DNA from: JBFJKD01 sp038106145
Lineage (GTDB): Bacteria > Pseudomonadota > Gammaproteobacteria > Pseudomonadales > Porticoccaceae
Direction of reading: 5' to 3'
Assembly (NCBI GenBank): GCA_038106145.1
Contig: JAYODD010000005.1
Location: 137,231-201,230, forward strand
Length of the DNA stretch: 64,000 nt
Below the pieces are notes generated by a model. It searched no databases, was not told the DNA's origin, and saw nothing but the letters and a program-made list of their open reading frames with translations. Positions 9,103-18,489 of the stretch are shown piece after piece; positions within the stretch are counted from its first letter, which is position 1; each line of letters opens with the position of its first letter. The position numbers and the translations under genes were made by a program.

Positions 9103-9636
9103 TCACAAATAGTCCGCGATGGTGGGTGCCAGTTTGTTTTGCGCCTGGAGAATAAATTCGGCGGCTTCGCGCACTGCGCCCCTGCCGCCAGCGCGGGTCG
9201 CCTGCCAGAGGGCGTGTGCGGCGACCACCGGGTGCGCGTCGGCGACGGTCATGCCCAGTCCGACCGCGCGAATGGCTCGGAGGTCCTGCAGGTCGTCCCC
9301 CATGTAGGCGATCTGTTCCAGGGGGTAGGGGTGATCCGTCAGTAGCTCCTGCAGGGCGGTGAGTTTATCGTCCCGGCCCTGAATGACCAGTTCGATGCCT
9401 AATTCCCGTGCGCGGCGCGCCAAAAGTTGAGATGTGCGACCGGTGATGATGGCCACTTGTATGGCGTTGCGTTGCAGTAATTTGATGCCGAGGCCGTCGC
9501 GTATGTGGAATGCCTTTAGCTCGCCGCCGTCTTCGCCGTAATACAGACGGCCATCGGACAGCACACCGTCCACGTCGAGGACCACCAGGCGTATGGCCTG
9601 CGCCGCTTGCAGTGCCCTGTCTATGTTCTGGCCCAT
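9103..9636 (-). CDS. kdsC: 3-deoxy-D-manno-octulosonate 8-phosphate phosphatase KdsC
   Basis: 177-residue HAD-family phosphatase without a cap domain. The nucleophile motif is VVLDVDGVLSDG, followed by IITGRTS (motif II) and MGDDLQDL (motif IV). It hydrolyses Kdo-8-phosphate to Kdo for the LPS inner core. It starts 3 bases after kdsD, which makes the substrate precursor, so the pathway genes are adjacent and coupled. Confidence 0.95.
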   Translation of the reverse strand: MGQNIDRALQAAQAIRLVVLDVDGVLSDGRLYYGEDGGELKAFHIRDGLGIKLLQRNAIQVAIITGRTSQLLARRARELGIELVIQGRDDKLTALQELLTDHPYPLEQIAYMGDDLQDLRAIRAVGLGMTVADAHPVVAAHALWQATRAGGRGAVREAAEFILQAQNKLAPTIADYL

Positions 9637-9639
9637 AAC

Positions 9640-10608
9640 TCAGGCGACTCCGGCGCGCAGAAGGTCGTGCATGTGCAGAACCCCGAGCGGACGCTGGTCC
9701 TCGATGACGACCACCGCAGAGATCTTGTTGTCCTCCATAATGCGCAGTGCTTCCGCCGCCAGCATGTTGGCGCGCGCGGTTTTGCAGTTGTGGGTCATCA
9801 CCTCGCCCACCGCCACGGTGTTGATATCTCGATTCTGGTCGATCACACGCCGCAAATCGCCGTCGGTAAATATGCCCAGCAGGGTGTCGTCCGTATCCAC
9901 AACGGTGGTCATGCCAAACCCCTTGCCGGTCATTTCCAGCAGGGCTTCGCGCAGCGGTGTTTGCGGACTGACCCGCGGTATTTCGCGACCGCCGTGCATC
10001 ACATCTTCGACTTTCAACAACAGGTTTCTGCCCAACGCGCCGCCGGGGTGAGAAAACGCGAAGTCCTCGGCGGTAAAGCCGCGCGCTTCGAGTAGCGCGA
10101 TCGCCAGGGCATCCCCCATGACCAGGGATGCGGTGGTGCTGGTGGTGGGGGCCAGTCCGAGGGGGCAAGCTTCGCTGGCGACGCCGACGTCGAGATTTGC
10201 TTCCGCGGCTTTGGCCAGTGTCGACAGAGGGTCACCGGTCATACTGATCAGGGGTATGCCGAGGCGCTTGATCAGGGGCAGCAGGGTAATAATTTCCACG
10301 GTTGTGCCGGAGTTGGAAATGGCGATCACCACGTCGTTGGCGGTGATCATGCCAAGATCGCCGTGACTCGCTTCGCCGGGATGAACAAAGAAAGCGGGCG
10401 ACCCGGTGCTGGCCAGGGTGGCCGCGATTTTGTTGGCGATATGTCCGGACTTGCCCATGCCCGTGACGATAGTGCGTCCGCGGCATTGCAAAATCAGCTC
10501 GCAGGCCCGCGTAAAGCTGGCCGCGATGCGATTCTCCAGTAGTTGTATTGCCTCCGCTTCCATGCGCACGGTGCGTTTGGCGGGGGTAATGAAGTCGCGG
10601 TTGCTCAT
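9640..10608 (-). CDS. kdsD: Arabinose-5-phosphate isomerase KdsD
   Basis: About 322 residues. An N-terminal SIS domain (VTGMGKSGHIANKIAATLASTGSP, HPGEASHGDLG, ISNSGTTVE) is followed by two CBS domains (about 205-320). It interconverts ribulose-5-phosphate and arabinose-5-phosphate, the first step towards Kdo. The start at MSNRDFITPAKR (10608) is preferred; a GTG five codons upstream (10623) is also open. No strong Shine-Dalgarno decides between them. Confidence 0.93.
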   Translation of the reverse strand: MSNRDFITPAKRTVRMEAEAIQLLENRIAASFTRACELILQCRGRTIVTGMGKSGHIANKIAATLASTGSPAFFVHPGEASHGDLGMITANDVVIAISNSGTTVEIITLLPLIKRLGIPLISMTGDPLSTLAKAAEANLDVGVASEACPLGLAPTTSTTASLVMGDALAIALLEARGFTAEDFAFSHPGGALGRNLLLKVEDVMHGGREIPRVSPQTPLREALLEMTGKGFGMTTVVDTDDTLLGIFTDGDLRRVIDQNRDINTVAVGEVMTHNCKTARANMLAAEALRIMEDNKISAVVVIEDQRPLGVLHMHDLLRAGVA

Positions 10609-10660
10609 TTTGGGTCCGGGCACGAATTGGCGCTAAGTATAACGACGACTGGGTCTCAGG

Positions 10661-11647
10661 TCAGCCGGGCGCGAACAGAATCAGATAATAAAGACCGTAC
10701 AGGGCCAGCAACGATGCGCCAAACCCGCGGGACAGCCGCCTCGGCGCAATCGGTTGTGGGCTATGGTTTCTATGCATGACCGCAACCGCCAGCACCATCA
10801 ACAGGGTCAGCCCGGCCATGGTCAGGTAGTCCCGGTAAAAGGTTGCGGTTTCGAGATAAATGGGCGCTACGATGCCAGCCGCAGGCATCACCGCCAGCAA
10901 ATTGAACAGGTTGGAGCCAAATATGTTGCCAATGGCGATGGCGTGGTGTCCTCGCCGGGCGCTGACCATTGACGCTGCGAGTTCCGGCAGGCTGGTGCCC
11001 ACCGCAACCACTGTCAGGCCGATGACCAGCTGACTAAGGCCCGCCTGGGTCGCGATCGTTTTTGCTCCCCATACCAACGCCTCGGCACCGACCAGCATGA
11101 TAATCAGGCCGACACAGAACCACAGCACCGCTGTGGCCATGGTCATATCGGGTATTTCCTCTTCCAGCTCGGTTTTCTCCAGGTCGGGGGTGAGACGCTT
11201 GAAAAACAGCGTGGCCCAGATCAGCACGGCCAGTGCCACCAGCATCAGCAGGCTCTCGACGCGGTCGAGCACTCCATCGTAGAGGCAGATACCCGCCCCG
11301 GCGGTTACCAGCAGCAGTACCGGCCCTTCCGTGGTTAACAGGTGGCGGGGGGTGGTTATTGGCGTCATCAGGATGGTGAAGCCGAGCACCAGGGCTACAT
11401 TGGCGATATTAGAACCCAGTGCGTTACCGACCGCAATTTGCCCCGCGTTGTGCAGTGCAGCGCTAACCGAAACGGTAATTTCCGGTGCCGAGGTGCCGAT
11501 GGAAACCACCGTCAGGCCGATGACGATGGGCGCTACACCCAGGTTGTGAGCGGCTGCCGCGCTGCCCGCTACAAAGCGATCCGCACCCCAGATCAGGCAG
11601 GCGAGTCCCCCGACGAGTGCCGCGATGGCAGGTGCCAGTTCTAGCAT
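10661..11647 (-). CDS. yrbG: CaCA-family sodium/calcium exchanger (YrbG type)
   Basis: 328 residues, about ten membrane helices in two inverted repeats, each carrying the alpha-repeat cation site: VSIGTSAPEITVS near residue 50 and VAVGTSLPELAASM near residue 210. Each repeat also has GNALGSNIANVALVLG or GNIFGSNLFNLLAV. Members exchange Na+ or H+ for Ca2+. It is the last upstream gene before the divergent promoter region facing mlaC, as in E. coli. Inner membrane. Confidence 0.92.
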   Translation of the reverse strand: MLELAPAIAALVGGLACLIWGADRFVAGSAAAAHNLGVAPIVIGLTVVSIGTSAPEITVSVSAALHNAGQIAVGNALGSNIANVALVLGFTILMTPITTPRHLLTTEGPVLLLVTAGAGICLYDGVLDRVESLLMLVALAVLIWATLFFKRLTPDLEKTELEEEIPDMTMATAVLWFCVGLIIMLVGAEALVWGAKTIATQAGLSQLVIGLTVVAVGTSLPELAASMVSARRGHHAIAIGNIFGSNLFNLLAVMPAAGIVAPIYLETATFYRDYLTMAGLTLLMVLAVAVMHRNHSPQPIAPRRLSRGFGASLLALYGLYYLILFAPG

Positions 11648-11686
11648 TGGGTATGGCTATCACGACGGGTTTTCATGGTTGGATAT

Positions 11687-11715
11687 TTCGCAATAAACTC
11701 TGGCAATGGTATAGT
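11687..11715 (+). promoter_or_regulatory. Candidate sigma-70 promoter upstream of mlaC
   Basis: A -35 like TTCGCA (11687-11692), a 17-base spacer and a good -10 TATAGT (11710-11715) lie between yrbG and mlaC, pointing to mlaC-ibaG-murA. It would give a leader of about 160 bases. It was found by eye, and the -35 matches consensus at only four of six positions. Confidence 0.45.
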
Positions 11716-11884
11716 GCGCAGCTCCCGACGTCAGCATTTTTATGCCTGCTCACAAGGGCACCGATGCGCGAGGTTGAGGTCTAATCTTCGTGGTCATGGG
11801 GTCGAGATGTCGAATTGTTACGACGGGATAACAACACAACACTGTGAGCCGACAGGTCGGTTCAAGCTGGGAGCCAGAAATACA

Positions 11885-12547
11885 ATGATGTCGCAATTGC
11901 AAAAGTGGGCGGTAACTGCGGTGCTGGTGTGGTGTGGCTCTGCCATGGCGCAGAGCGCGGTCGCTGCTGAAGTGGCGGAAGCGCAACCAGCGCCAGCCGA
12001 TCCCTATCAGCTGGTCGACGGCGTGACCCGCGAGGTATTGGGTCATATCGAAGCGTATCGTGCCAAATACAGTGGCGCGGCGGTGGAAGAAAATATCGAT
12101 GAATTTTTTGCGATGATGGACAGCACGCTGGCGCAAGTTATCGATTTTGACTGGATTGCGCTAAATGTCATGGGGCAGTACCGCAAAACCGCAACCGCAG
12201 AGCAGCGTCGCCAGTTTGCCGAGGCGTTTCACCGCGGTCTGGTGGAAACCTATGGCCGCGGACTGTTGAGCTACAGCAACGAAAAGATCGTCGTGGTGCC
12301 CGCCAGTGAACCGGTGGGCGACAAACGTAGAGTCTCGGTAGTACAAAAAATTTATGGCCGCGACGCTGTCCATCCCCTCGAATACACCATGGGGTTGGGC
12401 AAAGATGGCCAATGGAAAATTATCAATGTCATTATCAACGGGATAAATTTGGGCAAAACTTTTCGCAACCAGTTTGCCCAGGCCGTGCAGAAAAATAGCG
12501 GCGATATCGATCAGGTGATCCTCGGCTGGGTGCCGGAACCGGTATGA
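11885..12547 (+). CDS. mlaC: Phospholipid-binding periplasmic protein MlaC (Ttg2D family)
   Basis: About 220 residues. A signal peptide (about 1-32, ending near AVAAEV) is followed by the MlaC/Tol_Tol_Ttg2 domain with EENIDEFFAMMDSTLAQVID, and VIINGINLGKTFRNQF near the end. MlaC carries phospholipid between the outer-membrane MlaA complex and the inner-membrane MlaFEDB transporter. The start is ATG 11885 (or 11888), preceded by GGGAG at about 11870. The partner genes mlaF, mlaE, mlaD (normally just upstream) and mlaB (normally just downstream) are missing here: yrbG is only about 240 bases upstream and ibaG follows directly. Confidence 0.9.
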   Translation: MMSQLQKWAVTAVLVWCGSAMAQSAVAAEVAEAQPAPADPYQLVDGVTREVLGHIEAYRAKYSGAAVEENIDEFFAMMDSTLAQVIDFDWIALNVMGQYRKTATAEQRRQFAEAFHRGLVETYGRGLLSYSNEKIVVVPASEPVGDKRRVSVVQKIYGRDAVHPLEYTMGLGKDGQWKIINVIINGINLGKTFRNQFAQAVQKNSGDIDQVILGWVPEPV

Positions 12548-12575
12548 CGGTTGCGCGGTGGGAGGCATGGTAAGC

Positions 12576-12821
12576 ATGCAGGCTCCCGACATTGAAAATT
12601 TACTGAACGGCAGCTTTCCCGGCTGCGAGGTGATGGTCAGCGCCGCTGGTAATCATGTGGATATTACCGTCGTCGGGGAGGTTTTCGACGGCTTGCGCCC
12701 CGTGCAACGACAGCAGCGAGTGTATGCGGTCCTGCGGGAAGCCATCGCCTCGGGGGTTATTCACGCTGTGAATATGAAAACCTATACACCCGCGGAGTGG
12801 CAAGCCAGTCGAAACCAATAG
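12576..12821 (+). CDS. ibaG: BolA-family iron metabolism protein IbaG
   Basis: About 81 residues, single BolA domain starting MQAPDIENLLNGSF. It carries the conserved GNHVDITVVGEVFDG segment and the C-terminal HAVNMKTYTPAEW; the His in this block is the cluster-binding His of the family. IbaG binds [2Fe-2S] with monothiol glutaredoxins. The ATG at 12576 is preferred because GGGAGG lies about 10 bases upstream; GTG at 12558 and ATG at 12567 are also open. Upstream of murA as in E. coli. Confidence 0.9.
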   Translation: MQAPDIENLLNGSFPGCEVMVSAAGNHVDITVVGEVFDGLRPVQRQQRVYAVLREAIASGVIHAVNMKTYTPAEWQASRNQ

Positions 12822-12896
12822 CCGCGATCCAATTAGTCACACGTTAAGTTCGCTGCCGGTGTGCGGCACGACAGTAACGGTCTGTAAGGTCTTTCC

Positions 12897-14159
12897 ATGG
12901 ATAAACTGTTAATTTCAGGCGGAGTGCCGCTGCGCGGCGAAATTCGTATCTCCGGCGCCAAAAACTCCGCTCTGCCAATTCTGGCGGCAACGTTACTGGC
13001 TGATGGTCCGGTGACCATATCGAACATTCCCCACCTGCACGACATCACCACCATGATCGAGCTGCTTGGCTGCATGGGTGTCAGTGTGGTGTTGAATGAA
13101 AAAATGCAGATTGAGGTGGATGCCAGTACCATTCACACCTGCATCGCGCCCTACGAATTGGTTAAAACCATGCGCGCTTCCATTCTGGTGCTGGGGCCGT
13201 TACTGGCGCGCTTCGGTGAGGCCACCGTATCGTTTCCCGGCGGTTGTGCCATCGGTAGCCGCCCGGTGGATCAGCATTTGCGCGGTCTGGAGATGATGGG
13301 GGCCGAAATCGATGTGGAAGAAGGTTATATCAAGGCGCGGGTGAAGGGACGGCTGGAGGGAAAACATATCTGTATGGATATGGTAACGGTGGGAGGCACC
13401 GAAAATTTGATGATGGCTGCAACCCTGGCGCGGGGTACGACAATCATCGAAAATGCGGCGCGCGAACCCGAGGTGGTCGATCTCGCCGGTTGCCTCAACG
13501 CGTTTGGCGCCGATGTGCAGGGTGCGGGCACCGATACCATAATAATTACCGGTGTGGAAAAACTGTCCAGCGGCAGTTATCGCATTATGCCGGATCGTAT
13601 TGAAACCGGTACTTATCTGGCGGCCTGCGCGGCGACCCGGGGACACATTAAATTGAAAGACACCAACCCCAGCACTCTCGAAGCGGTGTTGCTGAAGCTG
13701 GAAGAGACCGGGGCGGAAATTAAAACCGGAGACAACTGGATTGAAATGAATATGCACGGCCGTCGGCCGCAGTCCATCAATTTGCGTACGGCGCCGTATC
13801 CGGCGTTTCCCACCGATATGCAGGCGCAGCTGACCGCTGTTAATGCGGTGGCCCAGGGTGTTGGTATGATTACGGAAACGATATTTGAAAATCGACTGAT
13901 TCAGACCCACGAGCTGAATCGCATGGGTGCAAAAATCAGAATAGAAGGCAATACTGCGATTGTTACCGGGGTGGAAACGTTGAAGGGTGCGCCAGTGATG
14001 GCCTCCGATCTGCGCGCCTCGGCGAGTCTGGTTATCGCCGGCCTGGTTGCCGATGGGAAAACCGAAGTGGATCGTATCTATCATATCGACCGCGGCTACG
14101 AATGTATCGAGGAAAAACTACAACAATTAGGTGCGAATATCCGCCGTACCCCGGGTTGA
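12897..14159 (+). CDS. murA: UDP-N-acetylglucosamine 1-carboxyvinyltransferase MurA
   Basis: 420 residues, the standard length of the EPSP-synthase fold. The loop cysteine attacked by fosfomycin is Cys117 in FPGGCAIGSRPVD; Lys22 (SGAKNSALPIL) and the C-terminal YECIEEKL segment are also conserved. It transfers enolpyruvate from PEP to UDP-GlcNAc, the first committed step of peptidoglycan synthesis. hisG follows after 6 bases, so the his genes probably share its transcript. Confidence 0.97.
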   Translation: MDKLLISGGVPLRGEIRISGAKNSALPILAATLLADGPVTISNIPHLHDITTMIELLGCMGVSVVLNEKMQIEVDASTIHTCIAPYELVKTMRASILVLGPLLARFGEATVSFPGGCAIGSRPVDQHLRGLEMMGAEIDVEEGYIKARVKGRLEGKHICMDMVTVGGTENLMMAATLARGTTIIENAAREPEVVDLAGCLNAFGADVQGAGTDTIIITGVEKLSSGSYRIMPDRIETGTYLAACAATRGHIKLKDTNPSTLEAVLLKLEETGAEIKTGDNWIEMNMHGRRPQSINLRTAPYPAFPTDMQAQLTAVNAVAQGVGMITETIFENRLIQTHELNRMGAKIRIEGNTAIVTGVETLKGAPVMASDLRASASLVIAGLVADGKTEVDRIYHIDRGYECIEEKLQQLGANIRRTPG

Positions 14160-14165
14160 AAAAGT

Positions 14166-14810
14166 ATGAGCGAGTTGACTATCGCCCTGACCAAGGGGCG
14201 CATTTTAAAGCAGACTCTGCCACTGCTGGCGACGATCGGCATTGTCCCGGATGAGGATATCGAAACCAGTCGTAAGTTATTGTTTGGCACCAGTCGCGAT
14301 AACATTCGGTTGCTGGTGCTGCGCGGCTCGGACGTGCCGGTGTATGTGCAGTTCGGCGCGGCGGACATTGGTGTGTCCGGACTCGACACGTTATTGGAAC
14401 ACGGCGGCGACGGCTTCTATGAACCCCTTGATCTGGGCATTGCCCGTTGTCGCCTGATGACCGCGGCGAGAGTGGGGGCGCAGCCGGTAAGTGGACGCAT
14501 GCGGGTTGCGACCAAATACGTGAATGTGGCGCGCCGCCACTACGCGGAGCAGGGTCGTCAGGCTGACATTATTAAACTCTACGGCGCTATGGAGTTGGCC
14601 CCCCTGGTGGCATTGGCGGACGAGATTGTCGATATTGTCGACACTGGGAATACGCTGCGTGCCAACGGCCTCGAACCCCGCGATGTTATCGCTGAGATCA
14701 GCTCCCGCGTGATCGTTAATAAAAGTGCGATGAAGCTTAAGCACGACGCCATTCAGCCGTTGTTGCGCGATCTTAAGCTGGCGGTCGCCGATAGCGGGGG
14801 CGAGCGGTGA
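14166..14810 (+). CDS. hisG: ATP phosphoribosyltransferase catalytic subunit, short form (HisG)
   Basis: 214 residues beginning MSELTIALTKGRILKQTLP. It belongs to the short HisG class, which lacks the C-terminal regulatory ACT-like domain and works with HisZ. The family signature lies in DIVDIVDTGNTLRANGL. It starts histidine biosynthesis by joining ATP and PRPP. hisZ is not in this window. Its stop overlaps the hisD start by 4 bases (GTGA). Confidence 0.95.
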   Translation: MSELTIALTKGRILKQTLPLLATIGIVPDEDIETSRKLLFGTSRDNIRLLVLRGSDVPVYVQFGAADIGVSGLDTLLEHGGDGFYEPLDLGIARCRLMTAARVGAQPVSGRMRVATKYVNVARRHYAEQGRQADIIKLYGAMELAPLVALADEIVDIVDTGNTLRANGLEPRDVIAEISSRVIVNKSAMKLKHDAIQPLLRDLKLAVADSGGER

Positions 14811-16141
14811 CAGCGGAGCTAACGATTGCTCGACTCCATGCAGCCGATGGGGAATTTACTCGCGACCTGGATCGACTGTTGGGCCAGGCGAGTGACGTTG
14901 ACCCCGGCGTAAGCGCGGTGGTGGCGGAGATTATCGCCACCGTGCGTCGCGACGGCGATGCGGCGTTGCTCGAATACACTCGACAGTTTGACCGGCGCGA
15001 TGTGCAGCGGATGGAACAGCTGGAGGTCAGTGCGCAGGCCATGGATGAAGCGGTGCAACAGGTCGCGCCGCAACAGTTGCAGGCGCTGGAAATGGCGGCG
15101 CAGCGCATTCGCGATTTTCACCGGCATCAGCACCAGCAGTCCTGGCAGTACACCGAAGACGACGGCACAGTACTGGGTCAGCATATTACCGCTCTCGAGC
15201 GCGTCGGGATCTACGTGCCAGGGGGGCAGGCCAGTTATCCCTCGTCGGTGTTGATGAACGCGATTCCAGCGCGCCTAGCCCAGGTAGACGAAATTGTCAT
15301 GGCGGTACCTGCGCCGGCGGGCAATCTGAATCCTCTGGTGCTGGCGGCTGCACAAATTGCCGGGGTTGATCGGGTGTTTACCATCGGTGGCGCCCAGGCA
15401 ATTGCCGCTCTGGCCTATGGCACGCAAACCGTTCCCCGGGTAGATAAAATTGTCGGCCCCGGCAATGTCTATGTGGCAGAGGCGAAGCGCGCGGTATTCG
15501 GTCAGGTGGGACTGGATATGGTGGCCGGGCCTTCGGAAATTCTGGTGATTTGCGATGGGGAGACACCGGCCGACTGGATCGCGATGGATCTGTTTGCGCA
15601 GGCGGAACACGACGCCAATGCCCAGGCCATTTTGATTAGTCCGAGCGCCGAGTTTCTCGACGAAGTGCAGCGACGTATCGCGGCGTTATTACCGGAAATG
15701 GAACGTGCATCCATAATCAGGGCGTCCCTGCAAGGGCGCGGTATATTCATTCAGGTACCCGACCTGGAAACCGCGATGGCGGTGGCAAATCATATCGCCC
15801 CCGAACATCTCGAGTTGTCGGTGGCCAATGCTCAGGACTGGGTTGGAAAAATACGTCACGCCGGAGCGGTATTTCTGGGGCGTCATACCGCCGAGGCGGT
15901 GGGCGACTACTGCGCGGGGCCAAATCATGTGCTGCCAACGTCGGCTACGGCGCGCTTTTCTTCACCGCTGGGTGTCTACGATTTTCAAAAGCGCACATCC
16001 CTGATCAGTTGTTCGCCGCAGGGCGCACAAACTCTGGGACGTACGGCTGCAGTGCTCGCCCGGGGCGAATCCCTTACCGCCCACGCCCGGTCCGCGGAAT
16101 GTCGCGTGGTGGAGCCTGGTGCCGAGCGCGGGTCGGATTAG
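14807..16141 (+). CDS. hisD: Histidinol dehydrogenase HisD
   Basis: 444 residues from a GTG start that overlaps hisG. Diagnostic segments are YVPGGQASYPSSVLMNAIPA, GGAQAIAALAYGT, KIVGPGNVYVAEAK and the zinc/catalytic region AQAEHDANAQAILIS, with GPNHVLPTSATARFSSPLGV near the C-terminus. It oxidises histidinol twice to histidine with NAD+. The C-terminal tail is slightly extended compared with E. coli (434). hisC starts 20 bases after the stop. Confidence 0.96.
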   Translation: MTAELTIARLHAADGEFTRDLDRLLGQASDVDPGVSAVVAEIIATVRRDGDAALLEYTRQFDRRDVQRMEQLEVSAQAMDEAVQQVAPQQLQALEMAAQRIRDFHRHQHQQSWQYTEDDGTVLGQHITALERVGIYVPGGQASYPSSVLMNAIPARLAQVDEIVMAVPAPAGNLNPLVLAAAQIAGVDRVFTIGGAQAIAALAYGTQTVPRVDKIVGPGNVYVAEAKRAVFGQVGLDMVAGPSEILVICDGETPADWIAMDLFAQAEHDANAQAILISPSAEFLDEVQRRIAALLPEMERASIIRASLQGRGIFIQVPDLETAMAVANHIAPEHLELSVANAQDWVGKIRHAGAVFLGRHTAEAVGDYCAGPNHVLPTSATARFSSPLGVYDFQKRTSLISCSPQGAQTLGRTAAVLARGESLTAHARSAECRVVEPGAERGSD

Positions 16142-16161
16142 GCGGCGGGGAGAGGGGCGCG

Positions 16162-17223
16162 ATGAAAAGTAAATACTGGAGCCGCTTTGTCGCAGATCTG
16201 GAGCCCTACGTGCCTGGCGAACAGCCGCGCATGGCGGGACTGGTGAAACTCAATACCAATGAGAATCCCTATGGCCCCTCGCCCCAGGTGTTGGCGGCGA
16301 TCCGCGCGGCGACGGGCGATGATTTGCGTTTGTATCCACCGCCGGACGCGCAACAACTAAAAACGGCGATTGCGCAATATTACGCCGTCGCAGACGACCA
16401 GATATTTGTGGGCAACGGTTCCGACGAAGTGCTGGCGCACGTATTTTGCGCCCTGTTCCAGCACGCGCAAGCCGTCCTGTTCCCTGATATTACTTACAGT
16501 TTTTACCCGGTGTACTGCGGGCTCTACGGTATTGATTACCGGGAAATACCCCTGGAGCAGGACTTCAGTATTTCTTTCGCCAGCTACCCGCGACGCAACG
16601 GCGGAATAATTTTCGCCAATCCCAATGCGCCGACCGGGTGTCTGGTGCCCCTGAGCGATATTGAAACACTGCTGCAAAACAATCCCGACTCGGTGGTGGT
16701 GGTGGATGAGGCCTATGTCGATTTTGGTGGCGCCAGTGCAATAACTCTGGTCGGCAGCTACCCTAATTTACTGGTCGTGCAAACCCTGTCCAAATCGCGC
16801 TCCCTGGCTGGCCTGCGGTTGGGCTTTGCGATTGGTCACCGGGATTTGATCGAGGCCCTGGAGCGGGTCAAAAACAGCTTTAATTCCTACCCGCTCGATC
16901 GCCTCGCCATCGCGGGGGGCGTGGCCGCCATCGCGGATCGGGACTATTTTGAAACTACCCGCCAGCGGGTGATCGCGAGTCGGGAAACATTGCGCGCGCA
17001 ACTGGTACAACTCGGGTTTTCGGTATTGCCGTCGGCGGCTAATTTTTTGTTCGCTACGCATCCCGACCACACTGGCGAGGAACTGGCGGCGGGGCTGCGG
17101 GAGCACGGCGTTATTGTGCGGCACTTCAGGCAGCCGCGCATCGCGCAGTTTATACGCATCAGCATCGGTACGGACGCGCAAAATACACAGTTGATCGCGG
17201 CGCTCGCGGTGCTGCTCGGCTAA
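16162..17223 (+). CDS. hisC: Histidinol-phosphate aminotransferase HisC
   Basis: 353 residues, fold-type I PLP enzyme. The N-terminal LNTNENPYGPSP motif, the PLP-phosphate-binding GNGSDE, ANPNAPTG and VVVDEAYVDF, and the Schiff-base lysine in TLSKSRSLAGLRLG are all visible. It converts imidazole-acetol phosphate and glutamate to histidinol phosphate. The ATG at 16162 is chosen because GGGGAGAGGGG precedes it and the family begins there; upstream in-frame codons are hisD sequence. It is followed by a run of ten C at 17225-17234. Confidence 0.95.
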   Translation: MKSKYWSRFVADLEPYVPGEQPRMAGLVKLNTNENPYGPSPQVLAAIRAATGDDLRLYPPPDAQQLKTAIAQYYAVADDQIFVGNGSDEVLAHVFCALFQHAQAVLFPDITYSFYPVYCGLYGIDYREIPLEQDFSISFASYPRRNGGIIFANPNAPTGCLVPLSDIETLLQNNPDSVVVVDEAYVDFGGASAITLVGSYPNLLVVQTLSKSRSLAGLRLGFAIGHRDLIEALERVKNSFNSYPLDRLAIAGGVAAIADRDYFETTRQRVIASRETLRAQLVQLGFSVLPSAANFLFATHPDHTGEELAAGLREHGVIVRHFRQPRIAQFIRISIGTDAQNTQLIAALAVLLG

Positions 17224-17325
17224 TCCCCCCCCCCTTAATTCGCGGGTTCGTTGGCGCGGGTCACACCTGCAGCCGGGTGGCGTTATCCAACTGGTGTCTG
17301 AGCAATACTGCCAACGACAGTGCGT

Positions 17326-18489
17326 TTAGTTAATGGGTGGGCGTGTCCCGGCGGTAGCGTTGACGGTGAGCGGCTGGCCAGCGCGCACCACCTGGAGTCG
17401 GATGGGGTCCCCGGGCTTGAGTCCGGCGATAAGATTCAGGCCCTGCGATCCATCTGTGATGCGCTGGTTGTTAATGTGGGTCACTACATCGCCACCCTGC
17501 ATGCCAGCGGCCCGGGCCGGGCCACTGGCATGCACATCGGTAATGATAATCCCGGCGGGAGGATTCAGCCCCAGACGCGCCGCCAGTTCCGGGCTCAGCT
17601 GCTGTGCCTGGACACCCAGCCAGCCGCGAATCACGCGACCGTGCTCCACAATATCGTCCAGCACCTTAACTGCGGTGTCGGCGGGAATGGCGAAACCAAT
17701 GCCCACCGACGACGTTTCATTGAGTATCGCCGCATTGATGCCGAGCAAATTACCGTAAGCGTCGATTAACGCGCCGCCGGAATTTCCGGGATTAATGGCG
17801 GCGTCAGTTTGAATAAAATTATCAAAGGTATTGAGGTGCAGACTATTGCGGCCGGTGGCGCTGACGATGCCCTGCGAAACCGACTGTCCCACGCCAAACG
17901 GATTGCCAATAGCCAGTACCACGTCACCCACTTCCGCCTGCGCAGCGTTGCCGAAGGTAATGGGACGCAGATTGTCGAGCTCGATTTTAAGCACTGCAAG
18001 GTCGGTGTCCTTATCTACCCCGACGACCGTGGCCTGGGTTTCGCGGCCGTCGTACATCAGCACGATAATTTCATCGGCACTGTCGACGACATGGTGGTTG
18101 GTGAGAATAAAACCGTCTTTGGTGATAATGACGCCGGAGCCCAGGGAAGACTGCATGCGCTGCTGGCGCTGCGGATTGTCCTGGTTAAACAGGCGCCGAA
18201 AATAAGGATCGTCCAGCAGGGGATGGCGCCGCGTGGCCAGCCGCTTGCGGGTATAGATATTGACCACCGATGGCGCGGCCTTGCGCACGGCTTGCGCGTA
18301 GGATGTGGTTTGTCCCCAGGGGGTTCTGGTGCCTGGCGCGAGGTTATCCAGGGGCGATGCGATACGCTGGTTGCCGGGATTCAGCAACTGCGGGAACCTT
18401 ATGAGTAACGCCGCCGCTGCGATTAACCCGACGGCAACTGGCCAGGCCAGAAATGCTAGCAGACGTCTGGTCACTTCCCGTGTATCCAC
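17326..18489 (-). CDS. degS: Membrane-anchored periplasmic serine protease DegS (AlgW-like)
   Basis: 387 residues. One N-terminal membrane anchor (about 10-30), then a trypsin-like domain with catalytic His in LTNHHVVDSAD, Asp in DTDLAVLKI and Ser in INPGNSGGALID, then a single PDZ domain (about 290-380, GIIITDVHASGPARAAGMQGGD). A single PDZ and an anchor separate DegS from DegP/DegQ. DegS cuts the anti-sigma factor RseA when misfolded porins bind the PDZ, starting the sigma-E response. It converges on hisC. Confidence 0.93.
   Translation of the reverse strand: MDTREVTRRLLAFLAWPVAVGLIAAAALLIRFPQLLNPGNQRIASPLDNLAPGTRTPWGQTTSYAQAVRKAAPSVVNIYTRKRLATRRHPLLDDPYFRRLFNQDNPQRQQRMQSSLGSGVIITKDGFILTNHHVVDSADEIIVLMYDGRETQATVVGVDKDTDLAVLKIELDNLRPITFGNAAQAEVGDVVLAIGNPFGVGQSVSQGIVSATGRNSLHLNTFDNFIQTDAAINPGNSGGALIDAYGNLLGINAAILNETSSVGIGFAIPADTAVKVLDDIVEHGRVIRGWLGVQAQQLSPELAARLGLNPPAGIIITDVHASGPARAAGMQGGDVVTHINNQRITDGSQGLNLIAGLKPGDPIRLQVVRAGQPLTVNATAGTRPPIN

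Noticed and set aside
9365..10168. Long open frame antisense or out of frame within kdsD/kdsC.
   Set aside because: Arg/Gly/His-rich composition typical of a wrong-frame reading in GC-rich coding DNA; kdsC and kdsD explain the region.
17225..17234. Run of ten C after hisC as a phase-variation tract.
   Set aside because: It lies downstream of the hisC stop between convergent genes, where length change would have no clear effect.
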